Shown here: positions 5,942 through 11,329 of the stretch, in pieces
How the letters are laid out: each line of letters begins with the position of its first letter
Numbering within the stretch: position 1 is the stretch's first letter
Source of the DNA: Intestinimonas timonensis
GTDB lineage: Bacteria > Bacillota > Clostridia > Oscillospirales > Oscillospiraceae
Direction: 5' to 3'
DNA length: 11,329 nt
NCBI RefSeq assembly: GCF_900626145.1
Contig: NZ_LR130816.1
Coordinates: forward strand, 682,825 to 694,153
Made by a program: the position numbers and the translations under genes
Notes under the pieces: model-generated
The model's input: the letters and a program-made list of their open reading frames with translations, nothing else
Databases searched by the model: none
What the model was told of the DNA's origin: nothing

Positions 5942-6490
5942 TCAGGAAATCGCACCGAAATTTTGGAAGGGGAAAAGCACCGCCACCGCCTGGCCCAGGA
6001 TATATGCCTCCTCCACTGCTCCCAACGCCGGGTTCCGGCTGTCGTTGGAGATGTTGCGGTTGTCCCCCATGACAAAGACACAGCCCTCCGGAACGGTGAG
6101 GGTGGTGACGCTCTGCCAGCTCCGCTGGACCATGGGCTCCAGGATGTAGTCCTCGGTGAGGACCGTCCTATCCACCGCCACAGTACCGGTGGCGTAGTCG
6201 ATCTCCACGGTCTGCCCGCCCACGGCGATGACCCGCTTGACGATGGGGCCGGTCACATTTTCAAAGTCCTTCCGGAGGACCACCACGTCCCCTGGCTGCG
6301 GATCATAGCCCGCCTGCCGGACCAGCATGAGCTCCCGGTCCCGGAGAGTGGGCAGCATGGAGTCCCCGTCCACCATCACGGGCCGGGCCACGAACACAAA
6401 GAGCAGCACCAGGGCCACGATGGCGACCACAAAAGTCTGGAGCCAGATATGGGCCTCCCTCGCGGCACGGATGGCAGGCCTCTCTTCCAT
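5942..6490 (-). CDS. lepB: Signal peptidase I
   Basis: Type I signal peptidase, 182 aa, a membrane-anchored Ser/Lys protease that removes signal peptides from Sec-exported preproteins at the outer face of the membrane. One transmembrane anchor is visible at ~16-36. The catalytic Ser is S44 in GDSMLPTL and the general-base Lys is K85 in GPIVKRVIAVGG. The conserved MGDNR with NDSR follows near residues 141-152. The length fits the short Gram-positive SipS-type enzymes. AAGGAG nine bases before the ATG supports the start. The gene lies 56 nt after rny with an intrinsic terminator in the gap, and is followed by a signal-peptide-bearing stalk protein. No key residue is missing. Confidence 0.96.
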   Translation of the reverse strand: MEERPAIRAAREAHIWLQTFVVAIVALVLLFVFVARPVMVDGDSMLPTLRDRELMLVRQAGYDPQPGDVVVLRKDFENVTGPIVKRVIAVGGQTVEIDYATGTVAVDRTVLTEDYILEPMVQRSWQSVTTLTVPEGCVFVMGDNRNISNDSRNPALGAVEEAYILGQAVAVLFPFQNFGAIS

Positions 6491-6507
6491 AAAAGCACGC
6501 TCCTTTT

Positions 6508-6543
6508 AAAAATGCCGCTGCCTCTTTGGAAGGCAGCGGCATT
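6508..6543 (-). terminator. Intrinsic terminator between rny and lepB
   Basis: Perfect 13-bp stem (6511-6523 with 6531-6543) and a 7-nt loop, beginning three bases after the rny stop and running into a T-tract on the minus strand. The lepB ribosome binding site starts immediately after it, leaving no room for a promoter between terminator and gene. Confidence 0.88.
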
Positions 6544-6546
6544 GGG

Positions 6547-8082
6547 TTATTTGGCGTATTCGATGACCTTGGTCTCGCGGAGCACGTGGACCTTGATCTG
6601 TCCGGGATACTCCAGCTCCTCCTCGATCTTCTTGGCGATATCCCGGGCCAGCAGGACCATCTGGTCCTCGGAGACCTGATCCGGCTTGACCATGACCCGG
6701 ACCTCGCGGCCGGCCTGGATGGCGAAGGACTTCTCCACCCCGGGGAAGGAGGAGGTGACCTCCTCCAGCTTCTCCAGGCGCTTGATATAGTTCTCCAGGT
6801 TCTCACGCCGGGCGCCGGGCCGGGCGGCGGAGATGGCGTCGGCCGCCTGGACCAGGCAGGCCACCACGGTGCGGGGCTCCACGTCGTTGTGGTGGGCCTC
6901 GATGGCGTGGATGACGGCCTCAGACTCCTTGTACTTCCGGGCCAGCTCCACGCCGATCTGGACGTGGGAGCCCTCCACCTCGTGGTCGATGGCCTTGCCC
7001 AGGTCGTGGAGCAGACCGGCCCGCTTGGCCTCGGCCACGTTGGCGCCGATCTCGGCGGCCAGCAGCCCGGCCACATGGGCCACCTCGATGGAGTGGTTGA
7101 GAACGTTCTGCCCATAGCTGGTGCGGTACTTCATGCGGCCCAGGAGCTTGACCAGCTCCGGGTGCAGGCCGTGAACGTTGGTCTCGAAGACGGCACGCTC
7201 GCCCTCGGCCTTGATGGTGGCGTCCACCTCCCGCTTGGCCTTCTCCACCATCTCCTCGATGCGGGTGGGGTGGATGCGGCCGTCCTGGATGAGCTTCTCC
7301 AGGGCCAGGCGGGCGATCTCCCGGCGGACGGGATCGAAGCAGGAGACCGTGATGGCCTCCGGTGTGTCGTCGATGATGAGGTCCACACCCGTCATGGTCT
7401 CCAGAGTGCGGATGTTGCGGCCCTCACGGCCGATGATGCGGCCCTTCATCTCGTCGTTGGGCAGGGGCACAACGGAGACGGTGGCCTCCGCCACATGGTC
7501 GGCGGCGCAGCGCTGGATGGCGCCGGAGATCAGCTCCCGGGCGATGTTGTCGGCCTCTTCCTTGTAGTGGGCCTCGATCTCCTTGAGCTTCATGGCGGAC
7601 TCGTGGGTGACTTCCTGCTCCAGCTGGGAGATGATGTAGTTCTTGGCCTCCTCGGCGGTAAAGCCGGAGATCCGCTCCAACACCTCCATCTCGGAGCGCT
7701 TGAGGGTGGCGACCTCCTCCCGGGCGTCCTCCAGCTCGGAGAGCTTGCGGGCGAGGGTCTCTTCCTTTTTCTCGATGTTCTCGGTCTTGCGGTCCAGGTT
7801 CTCCTCCTTCTGCTGGAGACGGCGCTCCTGCTTCTGGAGGTCGGAGCGGCGCTCCTTGACCTCTTTCTCATACTCGTTTCGGGCTTTCAGGATCTCTTCC
7901 TTGGCCTCCACCAGCGCCTCGCGCTTTTTGCTCTCGGCGCTCTTGATGGATTCATTGATGATGCGTTTGGCCTCCTCCTCGGCACTGGCGATCTCCTTTT
8001 CCGCCACTTTCTTGCGGTAGAGGACTCCCAGTGGGAAGGCGGTGACAAGCCCGATCACAATTCCGATCAGGATAAATAGCAT
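6547..8082 (-). CDS. rny: Ribonuclease Y
   Basis: Membrane-anchored endoribonuclease that starts decay of many mRNAs in Firmicutes; 511 aa from the chosen start, the family's normal length. A transmembrane anchor spans ~2-21. A long charged coiled coil spans ~25-190. The KH RNA-binding domain holds [11 protein letters not shown] at 214-224. The HD hydrolase domain spans ~320-425, with H330, HD at 359-360 in LLHDLGKA, and HH near 397-398. The frame is open upstream to 8223. The ATG at 8080-8082 is preferred because it sits just before the membrane anchor and has GGAGGTG upstream, although the gap to GGAGG is long (14 nt). Alternatives at 8103 and 8112 would add 7-10 residues; neither has a better ribosome binding site. 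It is transcribed alone from its own promoter and closed by a terminator. ymdB, usually adjacent, is elsewhere in the window. Confidence 0.97.
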   Translation of the reverse strand: MLFILIGIVIGLVTAFPLGVLYRKKVAEKEIASAEEEAKRIINESIKSAESKKREALVEAKEEILKARNEYEKEVKERRSDLQKQERRLQQKEENLDRKTENIEKKEETLARKLSELEDAREEVATLKRSEMEVLERISGFTAEEAKNYIISQLEQEVTHESAMKLKEIEAHYKEEADNIARELISGAIQRCAADHVAEATVSVVPLPNDEMKGRIIGREGRNIRTLETMTGVDLIIDDTPEAITVSCFDPVRREIARLALEKLIQDGRIHPTRIEEMVEKAKREVDATIKAEGERAVFETNVHGLHPELVKLLGRMKYRTSYGQNVLNHSIEVAHVAGLLAAEIGANVAEAKRAGLLHDLGKAIDHEVEGSHVQIGVELARKYKESEAVIHAIEAHHNDVEPRTVVACLVQAADAISAARPGARRENLENYIKRLEKLEEVTSSFPGVEKSFAIQAGREVRVMVKPDQVSEDQMVLLARDIAKKIEEELEYPGQIKVHVLRETKVIEYAK

Positions 8083-8267
8083 AGGTTCTCGATACACCTC
8101 CATTTGAATCATTTTGGTTACGTCCCGGGGCCTGTCCGCAGGCAGCGGACAGACTCCGGCACATAAAATGACTCGTGTGGGTCCCCGAGCATCAGACGGT
8201 CCTGGACTGTGATGCTCACCCACACGATCTCGTGAAAAACATCCCCTGAAGTTCTTCAGTTTTGTCC
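8083..8267 (-). ncRNA. Structured 5' leader of rny
   Basis: About 185 nt lie between the predicted start of transcription and the rny start codon. It can form a long stem-loop from a 10-bp outer stem (8173-8182 with 8218-8227) stacked on an 8-bp inner stem (8187-8194 with 8210-8217), with a 4-nt bulge and a 15-nt apical loop. A second 8-bp stem lies at 8132-8152. No T-tract follows either stem, so these are not terminators. I do not recognise a known riboswitch or protein-binding leader. A regulatory role, for example autoregulation by RNase Y cleavage, is inference. Confidence 0.5.
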
Positions 8268-8273
8268 TTTTAT

Positions 8274-8302
8274 ATTGTAAGTCCCCCTCGCTTTTCTGTC
8301 AA
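8274..8302 (-). promoter_or_regulatory. Sigma-A promoter of rny
   Basis: On the minus strand, a perfect TTGACA (8297-8302), a 17-bp spacer and TACAAT (8274-8279). Transcription should start near 8267. Confidence 0.88.
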
Positions 8303-8358
8303 GAACATTCGCAGGCGAAATGACGAAAACACAGGGGGCGGCGCCCCTTTGGTATGTG

Positions 8359-8387
8359 AAAAGGACCGCCCATCGGGGGCGGTCCTT
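8359..8387 (-). terminator. Terminator after the dCMP deaminase gene
   Basis: Perfect 11-bp stem AAGGACCGCCC (8361-8371) with GGGCGGTCCTT (8377-8387) and a 5-nt loop, followed by a short T-run on the minus strand. It lies 15 nt past the deaminase stop. The stem is symmetric enough to act on either strand, but no plus-strand gene needs it. Confidence 0.78.
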
Positions 8388-8402
8388 CAGACTTTTGGGT
8401 GT

Positions 8403-8930
8403 TCAGCAGCAGCAGCCGCCGCAGCCGCCCGGCTCACCGGCGGCCTCTCCCAGGGCGCCGGGCAGGCTGTCGTCCTCCCGGATCCAGTCCTCCACGTGGA
8501 CCACGGTGTACTGGTCCGGGGTACGGCGGATGACCACCCGCTGGATACCGGCGTTGATGATGAGCCGCCGGCACATGGAGCAGGAGGTGGCGTCGGGGAG
8601 GAGAGCGCCGGTTTTGGCGTCCCGGCCGGCCAGGTACATCGTGGCTCCCAGGGTGGCGCTTCGGGGGGCGGAGATGATGCAGTTGGCCTCGGCGTGGACG
8701 GATCGGCACAGCTCATACCGCTCCCCCGAGGGGACCCGCAGCTCCTCCCGGGTGCACCGGCCCAGGTCGGTGCAGTTCTTCCGGCCCCGGGGAGCGCCGT
8801 TATAGCCGGTGGAGAGGATCTCGTCGTTCTTCACGATGATGGCGCCGTAGCACCGGCGCAGACAGGTGGAGCGCTTGAGCACCGTGTCCGCAATATCCAA
8901 ATAGTAGTTTTCCTTGTCGATCCGGGCCAT
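8403..8930 (-). CDS. dCMP / cytidine deaminase family protein (ComEB-like)
   Basis: Zinc-dependent deaminase, 175 aa, most likely converting dCMP to dUMP for thymidylate synthesis. Visible motifs: GYNGAPRG (~42-49), typical of dCMP deaminases; HAE (H79 zinc ligand, E81 proton shuttle); and SCSMC (C117 and C120 zinc ligands), where Ser replaces the usual Pro. Extra Cys at ~53, 59 and 75 could form a second metal site, as known in some dCMP deaminases. The C-terminus ends in a Gly/Cys-rich tail (GGCGGCCC) from a run of GCC/TGC-type codons. The start is fixed by GGAGG seven bases before the ATG at 8928-8930. An in-frame ATG at 8999 lies upstream of the promoter and is rejected. Single-gene unit with its own promoter and terminator. 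dCMP as substrate is a family-level inference. Confidence 0.88.
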   Translation of the reverse strand: MARIDKENYYLDIADTVLKRSTCLRRCYGAIIVKNDEILSTGYNGAPRGRKNCTDLGRCTREELRVPSGERYELCRSVHAEANCIISAPRSATLGATMYLAGRDAKTGALLPDATSCSMCRRLIINAGIQRVVIRRTPDQYTVVHVEDWIREDDSLPGALGEAAGEPGGCGGCCC

Positions 8931-8957
8931 GTCGCCGCCTCCTGTGTTTTTTCCACC

Positions 8958-8986
8958 AGTATACAGGCTTTGCCGCCCCGGCGCAA
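8958..8986 (-). promoter_or_regulatory. Probable promoter of the dCMP deaminase gene
   Basis: On the minus strand, TTGCGC (8981-8986), a 17-bp spacer and TATACT (8958-8963), about 27 nt before the start codon. The -10 is strong and the -35 moderate. Confidence 0.65.
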
Positions 8987-9008
8987 GCAAAATCGGCAAT
9001 GGCGGCCC

Positions 9009-10436
9009 TCAGCGCTTTCGGCCCCGGCAGTCGGCGGCGGGATCGATGCCCAGCTTGGCCATCTTTTTGTAGAGCGCGCTGCGGTGAATACCCAACTCCT
9101 CCGCCGCCCGCTGGCAGTTGCCCCCCTTGTCCCGGAGGACAGCCAGAATGATCTCCCGCTCGTAGTCGTTCATGAGCTCGGTGAGCTGCTTGCCTGATCC
9201 GGCACCCGGCACCGCCGGTCCCCGTGGCAGGGACATCTTGCCCGGCAGGTCACGCATATCGATGGTGAAGCCGTCGCAGGTGGCGTAGGCGCCCTTGATG
9301 ACGTTGTCCAGCTCCCGGATGTTGCCCGGCCACTGGTAGCTGGCAAAGCACTGCTTGACCTCCTGGGAGAGGACGGTGGTACGCTGGAACTCCTGGTTGA
9401 GCCGGGCCAGGAAGAAGTTGGCCAGCTCCAGGATGTCCGCCCGGCGGCAGCGCAGGGGCGGCATCTCGATGTTGATGACGTTGAGCCGGTAGTAGAGGTC
9501 CTCCCGGAACTCCCCCGCCTCGATGAGGGCGGGCAGGTTGCGCCGGGTGGCCGAGATCACCCGCACATCCACCGACACCGGCCCCGATCCGCCTACCGGC
9601 TCCACCTCCCGCTCCTGGAGGGCGCGGAGGATCTTGGCCTGCATATTGAGGGGCATGTCGCCGATCTCGTCCAGGAAGAGGGTGCCGCCGTTGGCCAGCT
9701 GGAACTTGCCCGGCTTGCCCCCCTTCCGGGCGCCGGTAAAGGCCCCGTCCACATAGCCGAACAGCTCCGACTCCAGCAGCTCGTTGGGGATGGCGGCGCA
9801 GTTGATGCTCACCATGGGCTTGTCCGCCCGGCTGCTGGCGTTGTGGATGGAGCGGGCAAAGACCTCCTTGCCGGTCCCCGTCTCCCCGGTGAGGAGGACG
9901 GGAAAATCCGTGCGGGCCGCCTTGAGCCCCAGGCGCTTTTTCTCCAGAAAGGCCTCGGTACTGCCCACGATGGAGTCAAAGCTGGCCCGGCAGCCGCCGG
10001 TCTTGTGGTACTCTTCCTTATAAAATTCCAGCTCGGCGTACTCGCTCATAAGCCGCTTGGCCGAGTCCAGAGTCTGAAGGCGGAACTTGACCTGGGCCAC
10101 CCCCGCCACCACCTGGTCCTGTTCATCGCAAACGCAGGAGCGGCTCACCAGCAGGAAGTTGTTGTCGTTCTCCTTGCTCTGTCCGGGCAGGAACTTGTGG
10201 AGGGCCAGCTCCTCGCTGTACCGCCGCTTCACGATGTCCACCATCTTAGAGTTGCTGATGGTCTTCTGGATGGGATAGCCCACGATCTCCTCCTTGGGCT
10301 TGCCCAGAAAATCACAGTACTGGTCGTTGATGTCCGTCACGATGCCGTTGGTGTCCACGACGATGAAGCCGTCGTCGGTCATCCGGAGGATCTCGTCAAA
10401 AATGTGCTTGTAGCGTGCGATGTCCTGTTCCGACAT
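9009..10436 (-). CDS. Sigma-54-dependent transcriptional activator (PAS-AAA+-Fis)
   Basis: 475-aa bacterial enhancer-binding protein that would use ATP hydrolysis to open promoters bound by sigma-54 RNA polymerase. Domains in order: an N-terminal PAS sensor (~10-120, DGFIVVDTNGIVTDIN); a short linker helix; the AAA+ domain (~150-390) with Walker A GETGTGKE (184-191), the sigma-54-contacting GAFTGA loop (231-236), Walker B LFLDEIGD (253-260) and the YYRLNV segment (~315-320); and a Fis-type helix-turn-helix (~435-465, NCQRAAEELGIHRSALYKK). There is no receiver domain, so it is not a two-component regulator; the PAS presumably senses a ligand or redox state. The ATG at 10434-10436 is chosen for AAAGGAGG six bases upstream; an in-frame ATG at 10478 overlaps the -10 box. 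It follows the acyl-CoA dehydrogenase on the same strand and is a candidate regulator of that locus. The target is not proven. Confidence 0.94.
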   Translation of the reverse strand: MSEQDIARYKHIFDEILRMTDDGFIVVDTNGIVTDINDQYCDFLGKPKEEIVGYPIQKTISNSKMVDIVKRRYSEELALHKFLPGQSKENDNNFLLVSRSCVCDEQDQVVAGVAQVKFRLQTLDSAKRLMSEYAELEFYKEEYHKTGGCRASFDSIVGSTEAFLEKKRLGLKAARTDFPVLLTGETGTGKEVFARSIHNASSRADKPMVSINCAAIPNELLESELFGYVDGAFTGARKGGKPGKFQLANGGTLFLDEIGDMPLNMQAKILRALQEREVEPVGGSGPVSVDVRVISATRRNLPALIEAGEFREDLYYRLNVINIEMPPLRCRRADILELANFFLARLNQEFQRTTVLSQEVKQCFASYQWPGNIRELDNVIKGAYATCDGFTIDMRDLPGKMSLPRGPAVPGAGSGKQLTELMNDYEREIILAVLRDKGGNCQRAAEELGIHRSALYKKMAKLGIDPAADCRGRKR

Positions 10437-10451
10437 GTCCGTCCTCCTTTC

Positions 10452-10468
10452 GCACACTCCTCCTGTGC
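10452..10468 (-). promoter_or_regulatory. Small leader hairpin exposing a GGAGGAG loop
   Basis: On the minus strand, GCACA and TGTGC form a 5-bp stem around a GGAGGAG loop, just upstream of the real ribosome binding site of the activator gene. It would be at the extreme 5' end of the transcript from the promoter at 10474-10482. The stem is short, so significance is uncertain. Confidence 0.3.
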
Positions 10469-10473
10469 AGTCC

Positions 10474-10482
10474 ATCATACCA
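10474..10482 (-). promoter_or_regulatory. Extended -10 promoter of the activator gene
   Basis: On the minus strand, TGGTATGAT: a TATGAT -10 box (10474-10479) preceded by the TG of an extended -10. No good -35 hexamer is found 16-18 bp upstream, where the DNA belongs to the upstream terminator. Predicted leader is about 31 nt. Confidence 0.55.
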
Positions 10483-10496
10483 TAAATCGAAAAGCG

Positions 10497-10538
10497 GGAA
10501 AACCGTCATTTCGGTCGCAGACCAAAATGACGGTTTCC
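10497..10538 (-). terminator. Terminator after the acyl-CoA dehydrogenase gene
   Basis: Perfect 12-bp stem (10500-10511 with 10525-10536) continued past one mismatch by a further 4-bp stem (GGTC / GACC) with a 3-nt loop. Four T follow on the minus strand. It separates the dehydrogenase from the activator gene and is nearly symmetric, so it may work both ways. Confidence 0.75.
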
Positions 10539-10575
10539 ACTGTATGTGTTGGGGTAGGGAGGGATCTCGTAAAAA

Positions 10576-11329
10576 TTACTTGAGCAGTTCTCTGGCGATG
10601 ACCACCTTCTGGATCTCGGAGGTGCCCTCGTAGATGGGCACGATGCGGGCGTCGCGGTACATGCGCTCGATGGGGTAGTCCCGCATGTAGCCGTAGCCGC
10701 CGTGGATCTGGAGGGCCTTGTTGGTCACCCACACCGCGTTCTCAGAGGCGTAGTACTTGCACATGGCGGCCAGCTTGGAGAGGGGCTCACCGCTGTCGGC
10801 GGCGCAGGCGGCCTCGTACACCAGGGCGCGGGCGGCCTCGGTGCGGGTGGCCATGTCGGCCAGATACCACTGCAGGCCCTGCAGCTTGGCGATGGGCTTG
10901 CCGAACTGCACGCGCTCCTTCATGTACTTGATGGAGGCCTCGATGGCGGCATCGGCGATGCCCAGGCCCTGGGCGGCCATGCCGATGCGGCCGCCGTCCA
11001 GGGCGGCCATGGCGATCTTGAAGCCCTCGCCCTCCTGGCCGATCAGGTTGCTGCGGGGCACGCGGCAGTCCTCAAAGATCAGCTCGGAGATGTCGGCGCC
11101 GCGGATGCCCAGCTTCTCCTCGCGCTTGCCCACGGTGAAGCCGGGGGTGCCACGGTCCACCACGATGGCGGACATGCCCTTGGTGCCCTTCTCGGGATCG
11201 GTGAGGGCGATGACCACCACATAGTCGCCCTCGGTGGGACCCATGTTGGAGATGAAGCACTTGCTGCCGTTGATGACGTAGTCATCCCCGTCCACCACAG
11301 CCTTGGTCTTGGCGGAGGCGGCGTCGGAT
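10576..11329 (-). CDS. Acyl-CoA dehydrogenase, partial (N-terminus beyond window)
   Basis: Flavin-dependent short-chain-type acyl-CoA dehydrogenase, oxidising an acyl-CoA to the trans-2-enoyl-CoA or, in butyrate-forming anaerobes, working in reverse with electron-transferring flavoprotein. The last 250 residues are visible out of about 380. Hallmarks: YVINGSKCFISN and GMSAIVV of the middle beta domain; ALDGGRIGMAAQGLG; the QIHGGYGYMRDYPIERMYRDARI signature (split across residues ~207-229); and IYEGTSEIQ with the catalytic Glu (E234 of the visible part). The frame is open to the window edge. A GTG at 11296-11298 lies inside the conserved beta domain and is not the start. A terminator follows 37 nt after the stop. 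Substrate chain length cannot be read from this part, but a butyryl-CoA or related enzyme is plausible. Confidence 0.95.
   Translation of the reverse strand, partial: SDAASAKTKAVVDGDDYVINGSKCFISNMGPTEGDYVVVIALTDPEKGTKGMSAIVVDRGTPGFTVGKREEKLGIRGADISELIFEDCRVPRSNLIGQEGEGFKIAMAALDGGRIGMAAQGLGIADAAIEASIKYMKERVQFGKPIAKLQGLQWYLADMATRTEAARALVYEAACAADSGEPLSKLAAMCKYYASENAVWVTNKALQIHGGYGYMRDYPIERMYRDARIVPIYEGTSEIQKVVIARELLK

Noticed and set aside
6526..8079. 517-codon open frame on the plus strand
   Set aside because: It is the exact antisense shadow of RNase Y. Its Leu/Gly/Asp/His-rich translation is what the complement of a GC-rich coiled-coil gene gives.
8083..8223. 47-codon N-terminal extension of RNase Y
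   Set aside because: It reads through the structured leader and has no ribosome binding site at its start. The family begins directly with the membrane anchor.
8403..8999. Longer dCMP deaminase starting at 8999
   Set aside because: The additional 23 codons contain the predicted promoter. The ATG at 8930 has a good GGAGG site and gives the normal family N-terminus.

Overview
The window looks like a piece of chromosome from a high-GC, anaerobic, gut-type Firmicute, most likely Oscillospiraceae (the Flavonifractor / Pseudoflavonifractor / Lawsonibacter / Intestinimonas group). This is inferred from the GC-rich third codon positions, strong AGGAGG-type ribosome binding sites, RNase Y with YmdB, stalk-domain and DUF4358 secreted proteins, a sigma-54 activator beside an acyl-CoA dehydrogenase, and the style of the intergenic palindromes. 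No tRNA, rRNA, CRISPR array, transposase or phage gene was found. Nearly all genes lie on the minus strand; one lipoprotein gene lies on the plus strand.

Read in the direction of minus-strand transcription (high to low coordinates), the window opens inside an acyl-CoA dehydrogenase (10576-11329, N-terminus missing). A strong hairpin terminator follows. Next is a PAS / AAA+ / Fis-type sigma-54-dependent activator (9009-10436) with its own extended -10 promoter, then a dCMP deaminase family gene (8403-8930) with its own promoter and terminator. RNase Y (6547-8082) follows, with a near-consensus sigma-A promoter and a structured leader of about 185 nt. An intrinsic terminator sits between RNase Y and lepB, the signal peptidase I gene (5942-6490). 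The last gene of this block is a secreted stalk-domain / DUF4358 protein (5077-5865).

The 518-nt gap at 4559-5076 is not empty. It holds two adjacent palindromic, MITE-like elements (4587-4729 and 4794-5060), rich in perfect stem-loops and including copies of a terminator hairpin that face both ways. They separate the stalk gene from the convergent lipoprotein gene (3824-4558, plus strand).

The lipoprotein gene and the ymdB operon diverge from two near-ideal sigma-A promoters whose -35 boxes are 25 bp apart. The ymdB transcript is predicted to start with a strong hairpin plus T-tract before the ribosome binding site. It then runs ymdB (2860-3651), an SbcD/YhaO-like metallophosphoesterase (1742-2842) and its SbcC/YhaN-like AAA ATPase partner (1-1745, C-terminus missing). 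The last two genes overlap in an ATGA.

Functionally the window combines RNA turnover (RNase Y and YmdB, neighbours in Bacillus but split here), DNA-end processing (the SbcCD/YhaON-like pair), nucleotide metabolism (dCMP deaminase), protein secretion (LepB with two exported proteins) and regulated acyl-CoA metabolism. No clearly novel multi-gene system is visible. The unexplained material is mostly in RNA and DNA structure: the two palindromic elements, the rny leader, the 5'-end hairpin before ymdB, the terminator in front of lepB, and a perfect 25-bp inverted repeat at the first bases of the window that may be a contig-end artefact.
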